Positions 58,060 to 64,000 of a DNA stretch of 64,000 nucleotides are shown in pieces. Each line of letters starts with the position of its first letter. Position 1 is the first letter of the stretch. Below the pieces are notes generated by a model, which had not been told where the DNA came from, made no database searches, and saw nothing but the letters and a program-made list of their open reading frames with translations. Location: positions 13,542,369-13,606,368 of the forward strand of contig NC_057793.1 in the NCBI RefSeq assembly GCF_014905175.1, read 5' to 3'. Source of the stretch: Aphidius gifuensis. Lineage: Eukaryota; Arthropoda; Insecta; Hymenoptera; Braconidae. The position numbers and the translations under genes were made by a program.

Positions 58060-58745
58060 TTAATTAAAAGAATCGAACTTGAGAATTAGAAATCCGCCAA
58101 GTAATGTAATTTGACGACATGGTACTGGTGAACGTGGAAGACCAAAAAAAAGTTCATGGTTAAATTTTAGTAACATCACCAAAACCTGTACCAGTTCTAA
58201 CACCAGTGTCAACAGTTGTAACACCAACACCACCACATGTTTGAAAAGAAATTGATGATTCAAAGGTGAAGATAAGAATATTATTTAAATAATTTATATA
58301 TATTATTAATTTGTAAATAGTTACAGGATGATAGGAAAAAAAGTAGCACAAACAAGATCTAGAAGATTATTAAGGCCACAACAACAACAACAACAAATAA
58401 ACAAATAATTGATATTCCAGTTAGTAAAATAATTGAAAAAAAAAAAAAAAAACAAAAGATATTGTTTAATAAGCTCAGTTGTTAATGGAGCTGCTGATAG
58501 TACAAAGCCACTTGGACCAAGTAAAATTCGATACGAAGTGTACAAGTACAATCATTTCCTAGTAAGCAAAAATTACACAATCACATTTAGAAAAAAAATT
58601 GCTCATGTTTTACAGCAAAGAAGTCTCAAATCATCAACACCAAATGAAAGAGCTGTTTACAGGTAATTCAACAATGAGTCAATTAAATAATTTTATTAAA
58701 TAAAATTTTATCAACAAAAAATAACAAAACAGTGATAATAATTTT
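58060..58745 (+). pseudogene. Second plus-strand copy of the same gene fragment
   Basis: Contains the proline-rich block (PVPVLTPVSTVVTPTPPHV-like in one frame), the Gln run and the following block. Compared with the other two copies it has lost one T in the AAAAATTA(T)CACAATC stretch, which breaks the frame shared by them. The open frame at 58433-58666 results from this shift. It lies directly upstream of the tyrosine recombinase gene. Confidence 0.5.
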
Positions 58746-59142
58746 TTACTATCCGTACTCGAGAAACACTAGTTTCTGACACTAAATTTAGTTCCGAAAG
58801 TACTCGTTTGGAGCATAGTTGAAATAATGCAGGAAACTTTTTCATTTCCTGCATTATTTCAACACGAAATAATGCGGGAAACTTACCCTCTCCAAAAAAA
58901 AATAACGCATACAACGATATTTGGTGTGTCGCATACACACCAACTATTGTTGTATGTGTAAACAGTAAACCGTTGAGCTGTCGTCGAGCATGCGCCGTAC
59001 GATTTTGTGTATATGTGTATGTATGTTTACAACAACGCATTAGGTCCAGCAGATGATTTTCTAAATTTTTTTTATTTATCAATGTTATTTGTCAGTGTTT
59101 TAAACAATTAAAACAATATTTTTATAATTAATTAAAAAAAAA

Positions 59143-60818
59143 ATGGAAGTTGTTAGTTTTGAAAGTGATAGTGATTCCAATCAGAAAGTACCACTTGACA
59201 TTAGACAAAAAGCTTCAAAAAAACTGGAACATATTATTCCAGCTAGTGATTCAGATTCTGATGATGATGATATACCACATGATGTCAAACAAAAGGCTTC
59301 AAAAATATTTCAAAATTTGTTACCAAGTAAGTCAAAAGAAAAATATTTAAAAACGTACAATCAGTTTCAAGGATGGAAAAACCAAATGAAAATAAAAACA
59401 ATTGATGAATCTGTGATGACAGTTTATTTTAATTTCTTAAAAGAAGACAAAGGTTTATCATCGTCCACATTGTGGTCACTCTGGTCGATGTTAAGAACAA
59501 CTCTCAATGGCTATGATAGTATTGACATTGGTGAATTTAAAAAATTAAAATCTTACTTGAAGATATTAAACAAAGGTCATAAACCAAAAAAGTCAAAAAT
59601 ATTATATTCAGAGGATCTTGCAAAATTTTGTGCTAATGCTGATGATATGAATCATTTAGCTAACAAGGTAATAAATTTATTATTCAGTAATTTTTTAATT
59701 ATCATATAATAATAAATTTTTTTTTTTTTTAAGGTTATTTTAATTGTTGGTACATTTGGTGCCTGCAGGCGTACTGAATTACATGACATAACAATTGACC
59801 AAGTCCAGGACAGTGGAAAAGAATTATTCATTTCAATACCAGAAACTAAAAATGATGTTGCTCGATCTTTCATTATTGCAAATGATTTATATATTATTTG
59901 TAAAAAATATCTCAGTCTAAGACCAACAAAACCAACAACAGCAGCAAATTTATTTCTTAACTACCAGAAAGGTAAATGCACTAGTCAGCCAATTGGTGTT
60001 AACAAAATAGGAGGTGTCCCAGCTGTAGTTGCTAAATATTTGGAGTTACCAGATACAACTGCATATACTGGTCACTCATTCAGACGAAGTGGGGCAACTC
60101 TTCTTGCTGACATTACAACTATAATGCGTTTTGGTGGGTGGAAATCCCAAGCTGTAGCAGCAACATATATTGAAGATTCAAAGGGCAATAAAAGAAAAAT
60201 TTTTAAAAGTAAATATTTATTTATATAATTTTTATACTTGAAATTTATAAATTCTAATTTGTTTATTTTTCGTTTATAATTGTTTTCAGATATGTCATCT
60301 GAATTAACTGTTCATATTGGTTCAATTGCTAATAAAAAATCATTTATAAAAGCAAGTGAATCAGTACCAAGTACAAGTACCAATTACCAGCAACAAGCAC
60401 CAGTAGAAGAACCAAAAGTAATACAACCAACAACAGTTTATGATATACCAAGTTTTGAAGATAACGAAGAAATGTATACTAATTATGGTATTTATGGAGA
60501 TACACAACAGGAGAATTTGACCAATGATGAAAATAATAATGAACTACTTAATTCATCAACTAGAAATCATCATTACCAAATGATATTTCATTTGAAAAGA
60601 AATCAAAGTTGAATTCAATTAAGATGAAACCAAATTTAAAAAAAAAAAAGAATAATATTTGTCAACCAAATTCAATTATGAAAAAAATTTCAAATGAACA
60701 TTTTTCATTTCAATTAAATAATTGTAATGTTACATTTCAAATTTTAGATAAAACATCAAACGAAACATCTAAAAATGATGATGACATATCACAAGAAACT
60801 ACTGACAATGATGACTGA
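59143..60818 (+). CDS. Crypton-like tyrosine recombinase, three exons
   Basis: Predicted exons 59143-59667, 59734-60208 and 60290-60818, with GT...AG introns of 66 and 81 bp. The N-terminal region is acidic (SDSDSDDDD), followed by a SAM-like core-binding domain (KYLKTYNQFQGWKNQMKIKT, SSSTLWSLWSMLRTTLNGYD). The catalytic domain has Arg in FGACRRTELHDI, Lys in ISIPETKND, HSFR in YTGHSFRRSGATLL, Trp in FGGWKS and Tyr in VAATYIEDS. That is the full set expected of a tyrosine recombinase. Domesticated and mobile Cryptons in animals have this architecture. The third exon encodes a low-complexity tail with a frame change near 60570 that restores a tail ending DNDD. The tail break may be tolerated or may be a sequence error. 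Confidence 0.8.
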
Positions 60819-60984
60819 TATAATATTAAATTTATTTTCCTTTTTTTTTTTTTTTTTTGATAAAAGAAAAAAATTACGTTTTTCTTTATTATTTTATTAT
60901 TTTTTTATTCAAGAGTTTTTTGTCTTGTCAATGTTTGGAAATTTAATTTAATTATTTTTTTCTTTATTATTACGGAGGCTAGGA
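60819..60984. other. Short spacer after the recombinase gene
   Basis: T-rich and AT-rich; could be the 3' UTR of the recombinase gene. No polyadenylation signal assigned. Confidence 0.3.
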
Positions 60985-62150
60985 GCCATGGGCTCAGCCG
61001 CAGTCTTGAATTCATCGGCGAAAAAAAAAAAACGCTCATAACTTACGAACTAAGTAACCGAGAGACTTCGTACTAGGCTCAAAAGAAGCGCATTAAAAAA
61101 CTCTATCGCCCGCGTAATAGGTTTTTTGCTCTATTGATAATAGTTTTTAATCAAAAAATTAAAATGTAAATTTTGAAAAAATTTTTTTTCTTACTTAAAA
61201 ATTTGTGGTGTCTAAACTATCCATCAGAGAGTATTTATCACCAAAGGTTTTTTGTTCGTAAATTTTTTCTGTTTTATATTTCATTATTCTTAAATTATTA
61301 TTTATGTAACTTAAAATAGTACATACGTTTTTATGTGAAAATTTTACAAGTTATAAAAACGGCGCAATAAATAACTCGACGCAAAATCATAGTAGAGACT
61401 TCGTATTAGGCTCAATTTATGTGTCTCAGAAAACTCTATCGCCCGCTTTGCAAAATCCCTTTCCATTTATAATAGTTTTTTGAAAAAAAAAAAAAAAACT
61501 ATAAAATCGAAAAAAAAAATTCCGATATTTAATTATTTTTCTCGAAAACCGTTGATGAGAGAGAAAAAACCCCTAATGCCATTACTAGTTTTTTTTGAGG
61601 CGCATAATTTGAGCCTAATACGAACTCTCTATCTTGATTATAACAAAAGTTATGGCTCGCCGAAAAAAAACTGAAAAACGGCGCAATGAATAACTCAACG
61701 CGAAATCAATAGAGAGACTTCGTATAAGGCTTATATTATGCGTCTCAAAAAACTCTATCGCCCGCATAATGGGTTTTTTCCCCTATCTATAATAGTTTTT
61801 GAGAAAAAAAAAAAAAACTTCAAAATTTGACAAAAAATTCGGATATTTAAATTTTTTGCTCGAAAACTGTTATTGAGAGAAAAAAAAAACCCAATGCCGT
61901 CACTAGATGTTTTTAAGGCGCATAATTTGAGCCTAATACGAACTTCCTATCTTGATTATAACAAAAGTTATGACTCGCCGAAAAAAAAATCAAAAAAATG
62001 GACCAAAAAATGTCATCATAGAGTTGAAATAAAATGTTTATGAGGCTCCAAAAAAAGCCTTGATTCGAGTAATGTTATTGTTGATAAACCATTAAATTAT
62101 ATTTCAGCAATAATTTGAAATAATCATGGCCCTAGCCGGAGTATTGAAAA
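60985..62150. repeat. Diverged tandem repeat, about 310-bp unit
   Basis: AGAGACTTCGTAYWAGGCTC with AAAACTCTATCGCCCGC recurs near 61060, 61385 and 61715, and GCCTAATACGAACTYYCTAT with TATAACAAAAGTTATGRCTC near 61610 and 61930. The second phrase is partly the inverse of the first (GAGCCTAATACGAA against TTCGTATTAGGCTC), so units contain hairpins. The frame at 61480-61674 is a repeat artefact. Confidence 0.75.
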
Positions 62151-62478
62151 TTTTTAATTTTCAACGGGTAACGCGGGCCACACGCCCCAACAAACGTTAC
62201 CAGGTCTTTTTTTATTTTGGTTTGACATTTTTTTTTTTTTTTTTCATGTGTTACTAATATTATTTTGCAATAAAAAAATGATTGTGCAACATGACCAAAT
62301 AATATTTTGATATATAATTAGTAAGTAAGTTTATGTAATAAAAAAGTTTATTAGTTGAAAAATAAATATAATAAGAGAGTGATAAATAAAATTTAAGTTA
62401 TTTGAAGTTAATTTGTCTTTTTTATGTTAATTTTTTTTTCTTCAAATTTAAAATTTTTTTGTTTTTTCAGTTGGGGGG

Positions 62479-64000
62479 CAAGCGAAACTAGGCTTATTGT
62501 GAGTTCAAACCCTTAGCTTATTGGCATTGTCACTGAATTCAACTATATTTTTTGGTGATATCTGGGAAAATTGCATAGTGGACACCACCTTTTACACTGT
62601 AAAATATATATTCAGCGCTCGTGTTATATTGTGTGAAACGCATTCATTATTTATTATAGTATTCACGGTCAATTTAAAGTAGACGAATTACAAATATAAT
62701 TTATTATTAATTTGAACAAAATAAGTGAAATAAAAACAAAACAATTAATGTCGCCAAAAGCCCTCATTTTCAAATACCTGTCATCATATTAATAATCAAA
62801 AAAGAATGATAAAATTTTGAAGTATAAAGTTGAATAATTTGCTAGATAAAAAAAAATTTTAAAAAAAATTAGGCGCTATTTCGATACATGATATAATAAT
62901 AGCATAATAAATGATAAAAACTGCAGTGCCTAATTTTTAAAAAAATTTTTTTTTATCCAGCAAATTATTCAACTTTATACTTCAAAATTTTGACATTCTT
63001 TTGGATATTTTACGTCTTTTGATTATTAAAGGTATGATGAATAGACAGGTATTTAAAAATTAAGGCTTTTTGGTGACATTTATTGTAAATTTATGTTTTG
63101 TTTTTATTTGTAATATTTATATGTTTCTTTTTTTTTTCGTGTATATTTTTAAATTTTGCATTATTGTTAAACAAGACAGTTTACAATGGTCTTAGTTAGA
63201 AAAAATCAATAGTGTAACAGTGTATCAGTTGTAATGTTTTTTTATTTCTTTTTTTTTTTCTATATTTTCATGTAATGCAAAAATTAATTTTACATATTTC
63301 TTTTTAAATAGAACTGTCATATATTACTTTTCAATTTTTTTAACCTGTTAATGTATCCCTTACACTATATATATATGATTTTATTCAAACGATATGAAAA
63401 TTCAATGAATGATTTCTTGTTCGTTCAGGTCTTTTGTCTTTTTCAAATTAAAAAATTTAATAATAATAATAATCGACTAACGATAATAACATTATCGACT
63501 CTGTAAAAAATGATAAATTATATTTATAGGGAATTTTTTTTTATTTTTGTCATCAACATGTATTTGAGAGCCACTGCTATCTGTGACGGGTCACCATTTT
63601 TTTAGGGAATCTTTCTGACACAGACGTCAAGTTAATGTCTGTAAGCGTAACAAATGTATGTCAAGCAGACGTCAATCTGAGACGTCTGTTTGACACTGAA
63701 CGTCAAATTCTGACATCAATTTCTACCTGGGAACATTATAATGAAATTGCCAACAAATAAAATATAGTAGTACAATAATTTTAATTAGTCTGGTAAATAA
63801 TTACAAATTATCATTTCTTTTGGTGTCGGGATTCAGTGGAAGCACGGGGAATTGGGTGACAGAATTTTCACATAATTCGGAGATATATTTTTAAGAGATT
63901 GGGAAAATAAGTTTGAGCACTACAGAAAGATTCTACAACTACATGGAGAAAATTCCCAATGGAATAATTTCGGAGGACTCAAAAAGCGTCAAGGGTCTTT
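62479..64000 (-). repeat. Right arm of the long inverted repeat, continues beyond the window
   Basis: Near-identical reverse complement of 44816-46357. The last bases, AAAAAGCGTCAAGGGTCTTT, still match the left arm, so the arm is longer than shown. It contains the inverted palindrome, the GACGTCTG words and a CTACCTGGG terminus at 63731. From about 63845 it encodes on the plus strand the same RDWENKFEHYRKILQLHGEN stretch as the left arm does on minus. Confidence 0.92.

Noticed and set aside
58433..58666. Frame starting MKKKKKNKRYCLISSVVNGA as a gene
   Set aside because: The other two copies of this sequence keep a different frame open; this one arises from a one-base loss.
61480..61674. Lys-rich frame in the 310-bp repeat block
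   Set aside because: Neighbouring units do not keep it open; composition reflects A-runs.
45085..63731. A single 18.6-kb element of the CCCAGG family with ends at 45085 and 63731
   Set aside because: The similarity continues beyond these ends as an inverted repeat, so the flanks cannot be a direct target duplication; a larger inverted structure fits better.

Overview
The window is strongly AT-rich eukaryotic DNA with spliced genes, a proneural bHLH gene of arthropod type and insect-style transposons. I infer an insect, most plausibly a hymenopteran such as a parasitoid wasp; the species assignment is a guess from the ASH protein and the transposon mix. Only one clearly intact conserved host gene is visible: an intronless achaete-scute homologue (25047-25742, minus). 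A second probable host exon lies at 15122-15553 (minus). Nearly everything else is nested mobile DNA.

Layout. 0.6-4.6 kb: diverged repeat units interrupted by a 1.4 kb element with a 9-bp target duplication. 4.6-8.6 kb: a composite with long inverted arms, holding a 1035-bp TA-flanked element and an 883-bp palindrome. 9.8-24.6 kb: a dense nest of terminal-inverted-repeat (TIR) elements. Many share ends of the type CCCWGGTAGAAATTT or CCCGAGNNGAAATTT. Each is filled with its own repeated short word, and most carry one tRNA-like A-box/B-box module. 25.0-25.7 kb: ASH. 28.7-30.2 kb: palindromic repeats. 30.2-34.3 kb: a broken Mutator-like transposase gene followed by YqaJ-like nuclease and Ulp1-like protease segments, then a 158-bp satellite. 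38.9-42.1 kb: a 5'-truncated CR1/Jockey-type LINE. 42.2-45.0 kb: minus-strand remnants of a Polinton/Maverick-type integrase and an unrecognised repeat-rich ORF. 44.8-46.4 and 62.5-64.0 kb: near-identical inverted arms of at least 1.5 kb enclosing about 16 kb. That interval holds more TIR elements, inverted copies of an unrecognised gene, a five-exon DUF4806-type gene (54113-55752) and a three-exon Crypton-like tyrosine recombinase gene (59143-60818) with a complete visible catalytic set.

The most unusual pattern is in the TIR elements. They share ends and differ in interior, yet repeatedly carry a tRNA-like promoter module with A-to-B box spacing of about 41-47 bases. Target duplications could be read directly for several insertions because related empty copies lie in the same window. 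All similarity statements come from reading the sequence by eye; no search was run.
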